IMG/VR virus record: IMGVR_UViG_3300034198_013962
Coordinates: 1-20,603 of that record
Length of the DNA stretch: 20,603 bases
Reading direction: 5' to 3' (one strand)
From: a virus
Both the position numbers and the translations under genes were made by a program. Positions 1-7,432 of the stretch are shown in pieces. Under the pieces are notes generated by a model, which was not told the origin of the DNA, did not search any database, and was given only the letters and a program-made list of their open reading frames with translations. Every line of letters starts with the position of its first letter. Position 1 is the first letter of the stretch.

Positions 1-399
1 GAAAACAAAACGAAATGGGAATCCCTTTCGGATGTTGATAAAAAATCGTTTTCGGTTTATCTTGCCAATCGTTGGTTGAGTATGAACTATGAATTCATTG
101 ATTTAGTAAATGAAGTTCAAAGATTCACCAATGGAAAATTAGGTGCTAGGGAGGTGTATAAGGTATATTATGATTTTTTACCAAAGAAAAAAACTTTTGA
201 TAAATACATAAAAAAATCTGGCGGAAATGTTGTTTCTGAAGAAATTATTTCGTATATTTGTAAGTACTTTGAGGTCTCAAGCAGAGAAGCTGATGATTAT
301 TTAGAGATATTATCAGAGGATGAGGTTAGAAGTATTATAAAAAAGTATGGAGTTAAAGATTCTCAAATTGATAAAATGTATAAAGATGCAGCAAAGTAA
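1..399 (+). CDS. Clamp-loader small subunit, gp62-like (5' partial)
   Basis: The frame is open from the first base, so the gene enters from the left and only its last 132 codons are present; the in-frame TTG at 76 and ATG at 82 are internal. In T4-like phages gp62 joins the gp44 ATPase to load the gp45 sliding clamp for DNA replication. The match is to the gp62 pattern: an N-R-W-L-S-M block (residues 23-28 of the visible part), then N-E-V-Q-R, a YYDFLPKKKTFDKYIKK stretch, and a C-terminal half with EIISYICKYFEVSSREA and LSEDEVRSIIKKYG, matching the family's 'vkeyfgys..kAee.l.iLt' region. It overlaps the next gene by 14 bases. gp44 and gp45 would be expected to the left, outside the window. 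The assignment is by remembered family pattern and not by alignment; the family diverges fast, so I am fairly but not fully sure. Confidence 0.72.
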   Translation, partial: ENKTKWESLSDVDKKSFSVYLANRWLSMNYEFIDLVNEVQRFTNGKLGAREVYKVYYDFLPKKKTFDKYIKKSGGNVVSEEIISYICKYFEVSSREADDYLEILSEDEVRSIIKKYGVKDSQIDKMYKDAAK

Positions 400-616
400 A
401 GAAATGGTAAACCACCCCAATCATTATGGTGGGGTAGATAATCCTTATGAGGCAATTAAGGTTATAGAAGCATGGGATTTAGATTTTCATTTGGGTAATA
501 CAGTCAAATACATATCCCGTGCCGGAAAAAAGCATCAAGATAAAGAATTGGAAGATTTATTAAAAGCAAAGTGGTATTTAGATAGAAAAATTCAAAACTT
601 ACAAAATGGAAAATAA
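386..616 (+). CDS. DUF3310 family protein
   Basis: A 76-residue protein of the DUF3310 family, common in tailed phages and of unproven function (sometimes loosely labelled nucleotide-kinase-like). The family signature is plain: V-N-H-P-N-H-Y near the start, then 'YEAIKVIEAW', 'LDFHLGNTVKYISRAGKK' and 'EDLLKAKWYLDRKI'. I chose the ATG at 386 because the residues upstream in this frame (from 347) are low-complexity and lie inside gp62; ATG 404 (M-V-N-H-P) is an equally possible start, since the conserved part begins there. No ribosome-binding site decides between them. It overlaps gp62 by 14 bases and the following gene by 11, consistent with one early/replication operon. Confidence 0.88.
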   Translation: MQQSKEMVNHPNHYGGVDNPYEAIKVIEAWDLDFHLGNTVKYISRAGKKHQDKELEDLLKAKWYLDRKIQNLQNGK

Positions 617-860
617 CATATTAGATGATGTTTATGATGGTATGATTGTATTGGATGGATTTGATGATTGTATTTTAGGTAGAGTTGAGCAGGCAGGTAG
701 TGATACAAAAATACTCTATTCAATTAAAGCCATTCTATCAAAACTTATGGAGAGGGATGGTATGAGTTATGAAGAGGCATATGAGTTTTACGAATACAAT
801 ATTTTAGGTTTGCATGGACAAGAACCATTTCCAGCTTTTTTGATTGATTATGAAAAATAG
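606..860 (+). CDS. Small conserved phage protein of unknown function
   Basis: An 84-residue acidic protein with no enzymatic motif. Its layout resembles a small protein widespread in phages and prophages: 'DGFDDCILGRVEQAG' near residues 17-31, a central 'KLMERDGMSYEEAYEFYEYN' segment and a C-terminal 'PAFLID'. The family usually reads 'GfdDa.iG...r.G', then 'L..rDGms.eEA.ef.efN..ga..G..tPaf'. The function is unknown. It starts within the last 11 bases of the DUF3310 gene and ends 11 bases inside the nuclease gene, so it belongs to the same tightly packed transcript. I am confident that it is a real gene and unable to assign a role. Confidence 0.75.
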   Translation: MENNILDDVYDGMIVLDGFDDCILGRVEQAGSDTKILYSIKAILSKLMERDGMSYEEAYEFYEYNILGLHGQEPFPAFLIDYEK

Positions 861-1893
861 TTTTAATAGCATACTTGATTTTACAACCCCAACGGAGTCT
901 CCAGGCGATGTGAGGGTTTCTTATTCTCAGTTCACAATGTGGATTAATTGTCCTAAGAAATGGAAATTAACCTATATGGATGGGCATAAAGAGGATGAGC
1001 CTTCTATTCACCTGCTGTTTGGGACAAGTATGCACGAAACTATTCAGGAGTGGTTAAAAATACTTTTTACAAAATCTCCATTAGAATCCGATGAAATGGA
1101 TTTGGGTGCTTTGTTAAGAGATACAATGGCTAGGGAATATAAATCTCTTTTAGAAAATAGACCTGATTTAAAAGAGTGGATTACAAAATCTCAAATGAAT
1201 GAGTTTTATTTGGATGGGATAGAAATACTGAATGAGCTAAAGAAAAGTAGGGCAGAGTTATTTTCAACCAGAAAGTGGAAGTTGTTTGGTATTGAGACAA
1301 AATTATACCAACCCATAGTAAAGGGTATGGAAAACATAAAAATGATTAGTTACTTAGATTTAGTTTTTGAAGAAATTGAAACAGGTAACATCTTAATCGT
1401 TGATATCAAAACATCCACCAATGGTTGGAATAGTTATCAGAAAGCAGATGAAACAAAAACAGCACAGCTTATTTTATACAAACACTTTTTCTCACAACAA
1501 TTTGGGATTGAATACAAAAAGATTGATGTAAAGTATTTAATCTTGAAAAGAAAGTTGAATGAGGCGATGATGTATAATGTAACCCGATTACAAAAGTTTT
1601 CACCAACAAATGGGGGTAGAACTATAAAGAAAACTCTTAAAATGTTTGAGGACTTTGTAAAAGAAGCCTTTAATAACGATGGTTCTCATAGGGTTGATAA
1701 CAATTTCCCAGCAACTGCTGGATTTAATAATAAGCAATGTAAGTTTTGTCCTTTTAAAAGTAGATACGATTTATGTCCAAAAACTGATAGAATTAAAACC
1801 GATTTTTTATTGAGTATTTATCGTAGAAAAGATGAAAGTAACACAGAGATTTTACAGGAGCAAGATTATGACCAGGGTAGCATTAATTGGTAG
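850..1893 (+). CDS. PD-(D/E)XK nuclease with four-cysteine (RecB/Cas4-type) cluster
   Basis: A 347-residue nuclease of the PD-(D/E)XK superfamily, in the branch that pairs the nuclease fold with an iron-sulfur cluster (AddB, Cas4 and phage exonucleases). Numbering from ATG 850: a conserved 'SYSQFTMWINCPKKW' entry helix with C34, the 'FGTSMHETIQEW' histidine motif (H62), motif II 'SYLDLVFEE' with D170, the core 'LIVDIKTS' with D185 and K187, the 'QLILY' helix (206-210), and three C-terminal cysteines, C297, C300 and C309 ('CKFCPFKSRYDLCP'). All expected catalytic and cluster residues are present, so it should be active, probably as a DNA end-processing exonuclease in phage recombination/replication. 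The frame is open from a TTG at 844, but ATG 850 gives a normal start. It is not a CRISPR gene: no cas neighbours or repeats occur. Confidence 0.87.
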   Translation: MKNSFNSILDFTTPTESPGDVRVSYSQFTMWINCPKKWKLTYMDGHKEDEPSIHLLFGTSMHETIQEWLKILFTKSPLESDEMDLGALLRDTMAREYKSLLENRPDLKEWITKSQMNEFYLDGIEILNELKKSRAELFSTRKWKLFGIETKLYQPIVKGMENIKMISYLDLVFEEIETGNILIVDIKTSTNGWNSYQKADETKTAQLILYKHFFSQQFGIEYKKIDVKYLILKRKLNEAMMYNVTRLQKFSPTNGGRTIKKTLKMFEDFVKEAFNNDGSHRVDNNFPATAGFNNKQCKFCPFKSRYDLCPKTDRIKTDFLLSIYRRKDESNTEILQEQDYDQGSINW

Positions 1894-2266
1894 TGAACGA
1901 TATGAAAACCGAATGGAAATCAAAGATTTGGTTTTTAAGTTAAAGAATTTATATGGTGATAACCTAATACTGATTTCAAGAGGTAATCAGAATGGTGTTG
2001 AAAAGTGGGTTAAGAAATGGGCATTGGAAATGGGTGTTAAGTATATTGAATATAACTTAGCATCCACTCCAATGAACCTATACAGCGGAATGACCGAATC
2101 GTATTATGAAAAACCTTATCACGCAACACAAAAACTGCATCAGTATGAGTTGATTGCTAGGAACGCAGATAAGATTCTATATTTTGGAGAAATATCACAC
2201 GGGGAACTATCCCATTTCAAAAAAATGTTGAAAATAACTGGTTCAAAAGTAACTTTTATTGGGTAG
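1868..2266 (+). CDS. SLOG-superfamily protein (DUF2493/YspA-like)
   Basis: A 132-residue Rossmann-like protein. It begins with a beta strand and glycine turn, 'MTRVALIGSERYENRMEI', followed by a second strand and 'LISRGNQNGVEKWVKKWA', the arrangement of DUF2493/YspA-type SLOG proteins (usually 'GgArGvD..a..wA'), then 'GVKYIEYN'. SLOG domains bind nucleotide-derived ligands; the role of phage members is not known. I chose ATG 1868 over an upstream ATG at 1832, since the 12 extra residues precede the conserved strand and lie inside the nuclease gene. From 1868 the overlap with the nuclease is 26 bases. It closes the replication-type block; a 37-base gap follows before the first glycosyltransferase. 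Confidence 0.72.
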   Translation: MTRVALIGSERYENRMEIKDLVFKLKNLYGDNLILISRGNQNGVEKWVKKWALEMGVKYIEYNLASTPMNLYSGMTESYYEKPYHATQKLHQYELIARNADKILYFGEISHGELSHFKKMLKITGSKVTFIG

Positions 2267-2303
2267 AAAATAATATTTATAATAAAGTTAGTTACGAAAA
2301 TTT
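2267..2303 (+). promoter_or_regulatory. Short AT-rich gap with TATAAT hexamer, possible promoter
   Basis: This 37-base gap is the first real break between genes and separates the nucleic-acid genes from the first glycosyltransferase. It contains TATAAT at 2278-2283, a perfect match to a sigma70-type -10 hexamer, about 20 bases before the ATG. I see no clear -35 box or Bacteroidota-type element. In such AT-rich DNA a hexamer match is weak evidence. Confidence 0.22.
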
Positions 2304-3725
2304 ATGGAATTAAAATTACCAAAGCTTAGGAAAATAGACCCTAACAAACCAAAGAAAAAGAAGATACTCCTTCTTTCAGATGATTTAAGATTATTTAGTG
2401 GAATAGCAACTCAATCAAAAGAGTTTGTTCTAAAAACCCTACACAAATACGATTGGGTTCAATTAGGTGCTGCATTAAATCACCCAGAAAACGGAAAGGT
2501 TTTGGATGTATCGCAGGATGCTGCAAAAGAAACTGGTGTTGAGGATGCATATCTAAAAATATACTGCACTAATGGATATGGAAATCCTGATATTGTTCGT
2601 CAATTGATAAATGTGGAAAAGCCTGATGCTATTCTACACTTTACCGACCCAAGATATTGGATATGGTTGTATCAGATGGAGCATGAAATCAGGCAGATGA
2701 TTCCAATATTTTATTATAATATTTGGGATGATTTGCCCGACCCATTGTGGAATTCACCTTATTACGCAAGCTGTGATTTGCTGATGGCGATATCAAAACA
2801 AACTTATGGTATCAACAAAAGGTGTTTGAAAAAGTATGGTATGGATTTACCTGATTGGACATTTAAGTATGTACCGCATGGTGTATCCGAACATTTTAAA
2901 CCACTACCAAAAGATGATGAAAAATTGGTGGAGTTTAAGAAAAAGTATGGAATTGATGATATGGAATTTGTGGTGTTGTGGAACAATAGAAATATTCGTA
3001 GAAAACAACCAGGTGATTTGATTATTGCTTTTGATAGTTTTGTTCAACAATTACCAAAGGAGAAGCGTGATAAGGTTTGTTTGTTTTTACACACACAACC
3101 TGTAGATGAAAATGGAACGGATATACCTGAAGTTATTAAGAATTGTTCCAGTGGCGGTAAATATGTATTTACAAATCCTGGCATATCAACTGAAGAATTA
3201 AACCTGTACTACAACTCAGGTGATATAATTGTAAACCTTACATCCAATGAAGGTTTTGGTTTGAGTACTTGTGAGGGGATGAGAGCTGGTTTACCAATTG
3301 TGGTAAATGTTACTGGTGGATTGCAAGACCAGTGTGGGTTTAAAATGGATGGTAAGTTCTTAACCGAAGATGATTATTTGGAATTGGGTTCATTGCATGA
3401 TGTTCGTTCTGATTATTTGAGTAGATTGACTTGGGGTGAATGGGTAAAGCCTGTATGGCCATCAAATCGTTCATTGCAAGGTTCGCCATTGACACCTTAT
3501 ATATTTGATGATAGATGTGATTTCAGAGATTTTGGAAACGCAATTAAGGAATGGTATGATACACCAGCAGATGAAAGAGCAAAAGCGGGGATGTTAGCAC
3601 ACACATTTGTAAATGGTGTTGGTAATATGACAGCTGAAAAAATGGGTGAAACCTTTATTGAATCAATGGAGGTGGTATTTGAAAATTGGAAACCTCGTAA
3701 AAAGTTTGAAATAGTAAAAGTATGA
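2304..3725 (+). CDS. GT-B glycosyltransferase, GT4-like
   Basis: A 473-residue retaining glycosyltransferase of GT4 type (two Rossmann domains), predicted cytoplasmic; donor and acceptor are unknown. After a basic N-terminal tail, a first strand 'KKILLLSDDLRLFSGIATQ' starts the acceptor domain. The C-terminal donor-binding domain starts near residue 220 and has the basic 'NNRNIRRKQP' turn (227-236) and the E-x7-E motif in 'NEGFGLSTCEG' (E316 and E324), followed by 'GLPIVVNVTGG'. Residues 3-11 (LKLPKLRKI) match repeats at the C terminus of the next protein, which is unusual. It overlaps that gene by four bases (ATGA), so the two GT4 enzymes are probably co-translated. Base composition is like the replication genes to the left, not like the AT-rich island to the right. 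Confidence 0.88.
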   Translation: MELKLPKLRKIDPNKPKKKKILLLSDDLRLFSGIATQSKEFVLKTLHKYDWVQLGAALNHPENGKVLDVSQDAAKETGVEDAYLKIYCTNGYGNPDIVRQLINVEKPDAILHFTDPRYWIWLYQMEHEIRQMIPIFYYNIWDDLPDPLWNSPYYASCDLLMAISKQTYGINKRCLKKYGMDLPDWTFKYVPHGVSEHFKPLPKDDEKLVEFKKKYGIDDMEFVVLWNNRNIRRKQPGDLIIAFDSFVQQLPKEKRDKVCLFLHTQPVDENGTDIPEVIKNCSSGGKYVFTNPGISTEELNLYYNSGDIIVNLTSNEGFGLSTCEGMRAGLPIVVNVTGGLQDQCGFKMDGKFLTEDDYLELGSLHDVRSDYLSRLTWGEWVKPVWPSNRSLQGSPLTPYIFDDRCDFRDFGNAIKEWYDTPADERAKAGMLAHTFVNGVGNMTAEKMGETFIESMEVVFENWKPRKKFEIVKV

Positions 3726-5092
3726 AGAAGTTATGTATAGTTAGTTGCCCAATAGCAACCCGTAGTGGATACGGTGCGCGTAGTCGTGACTTTGTCCGTA
3801 GTTTGATAAAAGCAAGGCCGGATTGGGATGTTAAGATTTTACCTCAGAGATGGGGTGCTACACCTCAAAACGCTTTGATATCACCAATGGATGATGATTT
3901 GGTGAGTAGATTGGTTTTGGGACAAATCAACCAAAAGCCTGATGTTTGGATACAAATTACAATACCAAATGAGTTCCAACCTATGGGTAACTATAACATT
4001 GGTATAACTGCGGGGATTGAAACAAATCAGGCTTCACCTCAATTTATTGAGGGGTGTAATAGAATGAATCTAACTTTGGTATCATCCAACCACGCCAAAT
4101 CTGGGTTGGAGATAAAGTATGATATGCAGGATGAAAAAACTCAACAAAAGGTTGGTGAGTTAGGATTAACGAAGCCTGTTGAAGTTCTCTTTGAAGGGTT
4201 TGATGAGCAGATATACGATAATAAACTGCCTGTTGAACAATCTGTAAAAGATGTATTGAGTGATGTTTCAGAAGAGTTTTGCTTTCTATTCGTAGGACAT
4301 TGGTTGCCTGGCGAATGTGGGCAAGACCGTAAGAATGTATGTGCGATGATATATACCTTTTTACAATCATTCAAAGGTAAAAAAACCCCACCTGCTCTTG
4401 TTCTAAAAACAAGTTTGATGGCGCCCTCTTATGTGGATACTCACGAGATAAAGAAAAGAATTGAATCGTTGAAAGAGCAGGTCCGAAAAGAAAGTGGGGA
4501 ATCAAAACTACCTAATATTTATTTATTGAGTGGTGATTTATCAGATATTGAAATGAACTCCCTATACAACCATACAAAGGTTAAAGCGCATCTATCATTC
4601 ACAAAGGGTGAAGGATTCGGTAGACCACTATTAGAAGCAATGATAAGTGGTAAACCAATCATTGCTCCTAAGTGGAGTGGTCATATGGACTTTTTGGATA
4701 ATGGGTTTAATGTGTTAGTTAGTGGGGAATTAGAAGAAATACATCAATCAGCTGTGAATGATTGGTTGATTAAAGGTTCTAAGTGGTTTAAAATCAATAT
4801 AAGCGAAGCAGCTGGGTATATGAAGGATATCTACGAAAATTACAATAAGTATTTAGAACTATCCAGAAAGAATCGTAAGTATGCAAAAGATAACTTTACC
4901 TTTGATAAAATGACCGAAAAGTTATCTGAATACTTGGAAAAGTATGGGGCAGACTCCGCTCCTCAAATGGTTGGTTTAAAACTACCAACACTTAAAAAGA
5001 TTGAATTACCAAAACTTAATAAGGTTGGTGAAACAAACGAACTACCAAAAATAAAACTACCTGAATTGAAAAAAGTAGATGTCAACGGATAA
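3722..5092 (+). CDS. GT-B glycosyltransferase, GT4-like, with repeated LPxLKK tail
   Basis: A 456-residue GT4-type enzyme, distinct in sequence from its upstream partner. Residues 1-20 carry the glycine-rich acceptor-domain loop ('SCPIATRSGYGARSRDF'). 'GITAGIETNQ' (94-103) and 'SSNHAKSGLE' (121-130) are typical of the first domain; 'FLFVGHW' (188-194) opens the second, which has the E-x7-E motif in 'GEGFGRPLLEAM' (E297 and E305) and 'GKPIIAPKWSG'. From about residue 418 the fold gives way to a basic tail with repeats of the type LP-x-L-K-K-(I/V), also seen at the N terminus of the preceding protein. It starts inside the stop codon of that gene and overlaps the next by 14 bases. Likely job: a second step on the same acceptor; the substrate is unknown. 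Confidence 0.87.
   Translation: MKKLCIVSCPIATRSGYGARSRDFVRSLIKARPDWDVKILPQRWGATPQNALISPMDDDLVSRLVLGQINQKPDVWIQITIPNEFQPMGNYNIGITAGIETNQASPQFIEGCNRMNLTLVSSNHAKSGLEIKYDMQDEKTQQKVGELGLTKPVEVLFEGFDEQIYDNKLPVEQSVKDVLSDVSEEFCFLFVGHWLPGECGQDRKNVCAMIYTFLQSFKGKKTPPALVLKTSLMAPSYVDTHEIKKRIESLKEQVRKESGESKLPNIYLLSGDLSDIEMNSLYNHTKVKAHLSFTKGEGFGRPLLEAMISGKPIIAPKWSGHMDFLDNGFNVLVSGELEEIHQSAVNDWLIKGSKWFKINISEAAGYMKDIYENYNKYLELSRKNRKYAKDNFTFDKMTEKLSEYLEKYGADSAPQMVGLKLPTLKKIELPKLNKVGETNELPKIKLPELKKVDVNG
4976..5077 (+). repeat. Coding repeat: LPxLKK(I/V) units in GT4 tail
   Basis: Within the tail of the second GT4 protein, residues 421-427 (LPTLKKI), 429-435 (LPKLNKV), 441-444 (LPKI) and 446-452 (LPELKKV) repeat one short basic-hydrophobic motif. 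A further copy (LPKLRKI, residues 5-11) lies at the N terminus of the preceding protein, encoded at 2316-2336. The DNA copies share 'ccaaaa/ctt'-type codons but differ at several positions, so the peptide pattern is better kept than the DNA. Confidence 0.7.
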
Positions 5093-5597
5093 GAAATTCA
5101 TAAATCAACACTTACTCAGATTAAGTGATGCTCAACCTCTAAACAAAATGTATTTGGAGAGGGGAATGGTAGCAAAGCTTCAGTATGAAAAGGTAAATGG
5201 TGAATTGAATTATTATTGGGTACTTGTTTTAGAACCAAGATACAAAAACTACTTTCATTGCTTAGACTTGAATTATTTAAGACCTCAAATATTTGAAAGA
5301 TTATCAAAAGAGTTTCGTGAAGTAATATCTGAATCAGCAAGAGTTAAAAAATTAGAATTAGCAAAGTTAGAGTTCAATGAAGCATCAAAGGGGATATATA
5401 CCGCAAAAATTAGAAACAAATTGTTGCAAGAAGGATATAGAACTTTTATATGGAAAAACATCAAGTCCGCAGTAGTTTACAATTACAAATACAAACCTGT
5501 TGATATGGTAGAACCAAAGAATGTAAGAGAAGCACAACAAAAAACAAACGAACAAGAAATAAATGAAACTAAGTTACGGATTAACAGTCAAAAATGA
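5079..5597 (+). CDS. Conserved phage-type protein of unknown function
   Basis: A 172-residue basic protein with no catalytic motif that I recognise. The N-terminal half looks like a small beta-barrel ('GMVAKLQYEKVNG...YYWVLVLEPRYKNYFHCLDLNYL', residues 29 to about 67). The C-terminal half is helical and charged and ends with 'YRTFIWKNIKSAVVYNYKY', then a polar tail rich in Q, N and K. This order (a 'VLVL.P.y...lHgldL.yL' strand pair, later 'YRT....kI....v') recalls a family of uncharacterised proteins in large tailed phages, from memory only. It sits between glycosyltransferases, overlapping the GT4 gene by 14 bases and the GT2 gene by 35. Its phage-type character supports the view that the GT4 and GT2 genes around it belong to the phage backbone. 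Confidence 0.6.
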   Translation: MSTDKKFINQHLLRLSDAQPLNKMYLERGMVAKLQYEKVNGELNYYWVLVLEPRYKNYFHCLDLNYLRPQIFERLSKEFREVISESARVKKLELAKLEFNEASKGIYTAKIRNKLLQEGYRTFIWKNIKSAVVYNYKYKPVDMVEPKNVREAQQKTNEQEINETKLRINSQK

Positions 5598-6186
5598 AGA
5601 AGTAGAAATCCAACGATTGCTTGGATTCCTTTTAGAAAAAAAGAGGGAAGAAGATGAGATTGTTGTTCTTTTTGATTCTAAAAATGGAACATCTAAAGTT
5701 TTGGATATACTCAAAGCCTACTCCTTATTGGACTGGTATAAGTGGTATAGTAGGGATTTTGATAATCATTTTGCAGACCATAAAAATTATCTAAATTCTC
5801 TTTGTAGTGGTGATTATATTTTTCAGATTGATGCGGATGAATTACCACACAAAAATCTGATATCTCAATTACCTTTGGTTTTAGAAAACAATTCTTCAGT
5901 TGATTTATACGCTGTTCCAAGAGTAAACACGGTGGAAGGTTTAACACCTCAACACATTCAAAAGTGGGGGTGGAATGTAAATGAAAATGGATGGGTGAAT
6001 TGGCCTGATTTTCAAACTCGTATTTATAGAAACACTCCTGAAATAAAATGGATAAATAAAGTACATGAGAGACTTGATGGACATAAACAATTCGCTTACC
6101 TTCCTATGGAAGAAGAGTGGTCGTTGTATCATCCCAAAACAATTGAAAGGCAAGAAAAACAAAACAACTATTACGAAACATTATGA
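5563..6186 (+). CDS. Small GT2-family glycosyltransferase
   Basis: A 207-residue GT-A fold enzyme of the short GT2 type. The N terminus 'KLSYGLTVKNEEVEIQRLL' is the usual opening strand and helix, 'DEIVVLFDSKNGTS' the second nucleotide-binding strand, and 'DYIFQIDADELP' carries the metal-binding D-x-D (D90 and D92). Later 'WVNWPDFQTRIYRN' and 'WINKVHERLDG' fit the acceptor side of WaaE-like GT2 enzymes. There is no membrane segment, so it acts in the cytoplasm; the sugar is unknown. The ATG at 5563 lies 35 bases inside the upstream gene and no better start follows before the conserved strand. Its TGA overlaps the ATG of the epimerase gene (four bases), which points to co-translation with it. 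Confidence 0.85.
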   Translation: MKLSYGLTVKNEEVEIQRLLGFLLEKKREEDEIVVLFDSKNGTSKVLDILKAYSLLDWYKWYSRDFDNHFADHKNYLNSLCSGDYIFQIDADELPHKNLISQLPLVLENNSSVDLYAVPRVNTVEGLTPQHIQKWGWNVNENGWVNWPDFQTRIYRNTPEIKWINKVHERLDGHKQFAYLPMEEEWSLYHPKTIERQEKQNNYYETL

Positions 6187-7217
6187 AAACAGCATTAGTA
6201 TTAGGTGGGGGAGGCTTTATTGGAGGCCATTTGGCAAAGCGACTTAAAAATGAAGGATTTTGGGTTCGTATAGTAGACATTAAACCCAAACACGAATATT
6301 GGAACAATGAAGATATTTGTGATGAATATATCTGCGGAGATTTACGAGACCCAAAGTTAGTAAGTAGAGTAATGTTTTCTCCAAATCAACGCTCATTAGC
6401 CGATAAAGAACTGTCATTTGATGAAGTATATCAATTAGCAGCCGATATGGGTGGGGCGGGGTATATTTTTACAGGTGAGAACGATGCAAATGTAATGCAC
6501 AACTCAGCCTTAATTAATTTAAATGTGACTCCTGAAGCAATTAGACATTCCATAAAACGAATCTTTTATAGTTCATCAGCTTGTATGTATCCTGAACATA
6601 ATCAATTAGACCCAAATAACCCAAATTGCGAAGAATCCTCCGCTTATCCTGCAAATCCCGATTCTGAATATGGGTGGGAAAAATTATTTAGTGAGCGCTT
6701 ATTTTTAGCATTTAATCGCAATTATGGTTTAGATGTTAGAGTAGCTAGATTTCATAACATATTTGGTCCTATGGGAACTTGGAAAGGTGGTAAAGAAAAA
6801 GCACCAGCCGCTATGTGTAGAAAAGCAGCAGAAACTCCTGATGGTGGTGAGATAGAGGTTTGGGGTGATGGACAACAAACTCGTTCATTTCTTTATATTG
6901 ATGAATGTGTAGAAGCAGTATTGAGGTTTATGAGGCAAGATGGGTTTTTAGGCCCGGTTAATATTGGTTCAGAAGAAATGGTTACTATTAATCAACTTGC
7001 ACAATTTGCTATTGATGCTTCAGGTAAAAACATTACTATCAAAAATATAGGTGGTAGTGAATTTAAAGAAAAATATGGATTCAAATGTCCGGTTGGTGTT
7101 AGAGGCAGAAATTCAGATAATACATTATATAAAGAAAAAATGAAGTGGGAGCCAACTAAATCACTTTATGATGGAATTTTAGACACATATTATTGGATTA
7201 ATAAGCAAATTATATGA
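6183..7217 (+). CDS. GDP-mannose 3,5-epimerase (GDP-L-galactose synthesis)
   Basis: A 344-residue extended SDR enzyme that very closely follows the plant GME pattern. GME converts GDP-D-mannose to GDP-L-galactose (and GDP-L-gulose) with bound NAD. Visible: the NAD motif 'GGGGFIGGHLA' (8-18), 'QLAADMGGAGYI' (84-95), 'SSACMYPE' with C134, the Y-x3-K pair Y163/K167 in 'EYGWEK', 'ARFHNIFGPMGTWKGGKEKAPAA' with K206, 'WGDGQQTRSFLYIDECVE' and 'GVRGRNSDN'. The Cys, Tyr and two Lys correspond to the catalytic residues known from Arabidopsis GME. About 14 extra residues (near 66-79) precede the 'DEVYQLAADMGG' strand. The overlaps are four bases on each side. L-galactose is 6-hydroxy-L-fucose, so the fucosyltransferase-like enzymes downstream are natural candidates to use its product. 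A broader epimerase role is possible but less likely. Confidence 0.92.
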   Translation: MKTALVLGGGGFIGGHLAKRLKNEGFWVRIVDIKPKHEYWNNEDICDEYICGDLRDPKLVSRVMFSPNQRSLADKELSFDEVYQLAADMGGAGYIFTGENDANVMHNSALINLNVTPEAIRHSIKRIFYSSSACMYPEHNQLDPNNPNCEESSAYPANPDSEYGWEKLFSERLFLAFNRNYGLDVRVARFHNIFGPMGTWKGGKEKAPAAMCRKAAETPDGGEIEVWGDGQQTRSFLYIDECVEAVLRFMRQDGFLGPVNIGSEEMVTINQLAQFAIDASGKNITIKNIGGSEFKEKYGFKCPVGVRGRNSDNTLYKEKMKWEPTKSLYDGILDTYYWINKQII

Positions 7218-7432
7218 TATATAAAACACATTCTCAAGTCACAGTTGAAGGAATTAAAGGATTAACTTTTTTTGAATTATCCAAAAAATATAAATTTAAT
7301 CATAATATATTTTTTGAAACATGCACTCATCATGGAGATGGCATACTAAAAGCCCTAGACTTGGGCTTTAATAAAATTCTTTCAGTTGAAATAGATCAAA
7401 CATATTTTTTAGAATGTTATGATAACACATAA
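7214..7432 (+). pseudogene. Truncated SAM-dependent methyltransferase (N-terminal fragment)
   Basis: The 72 residues match only the start of a class I methyltransferase of a type common in glycan clusters: 'FFETCTHHGDGILKALDLGF' (residues 33-52) is the SAM-binding 'ieTGt..GdGi..AL..GF' loop, followed by the second strand 'ILSVEID' with the acidic residue that binds the SAM ribose. Full-length relatives run to roughly 200 residues; here the frame stops right after this strand ('FLECYDNT'), and I find no continuation in other frames, because the GT11 gene takes over 14 bases before the stop. It is therefore probably a broken gene left by recombination. Its start still overlaps the epimerase stop by four bases, so a short peptide could be made. 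A functional 72-residue protein is possible but lacks the rest of the fold. Confidence 0.72.

Noticed and set aside
850-1893. Cas4-like nuclease suggesting a CRISPR system
   Set aside because: No other cas gene and no repeat-spacer array are present; four-cysteine PD-(D/E)XK nucleases are common in phage replication modules.
2274-2281. TATTTATA, the reverse complement of the T4 late-promoter octamer TATAAATA
   Set aside because: It would point leftward, where there are no minus-strand genes, and such octamers are expected by chance in DNA this AT-rich.
4044-4374. Minus-strand open frames overlapping the second GT4 gene
   Set aside because: They lie wholly inside a well-supported gene, overlap each other, and show no recognisable domain. 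The same holds for the other antisense frames in the window.
2304-5092. The two GT4 enzymes as T4-type DNA glucosyltransferases
   Set aside because: They have generic GT4 features and lack recognisable alpha- or beta-glucosyltransferase signatures, and no dCMP hydroxymethylase is seen. Base modification remains possible only as a distant alternative.
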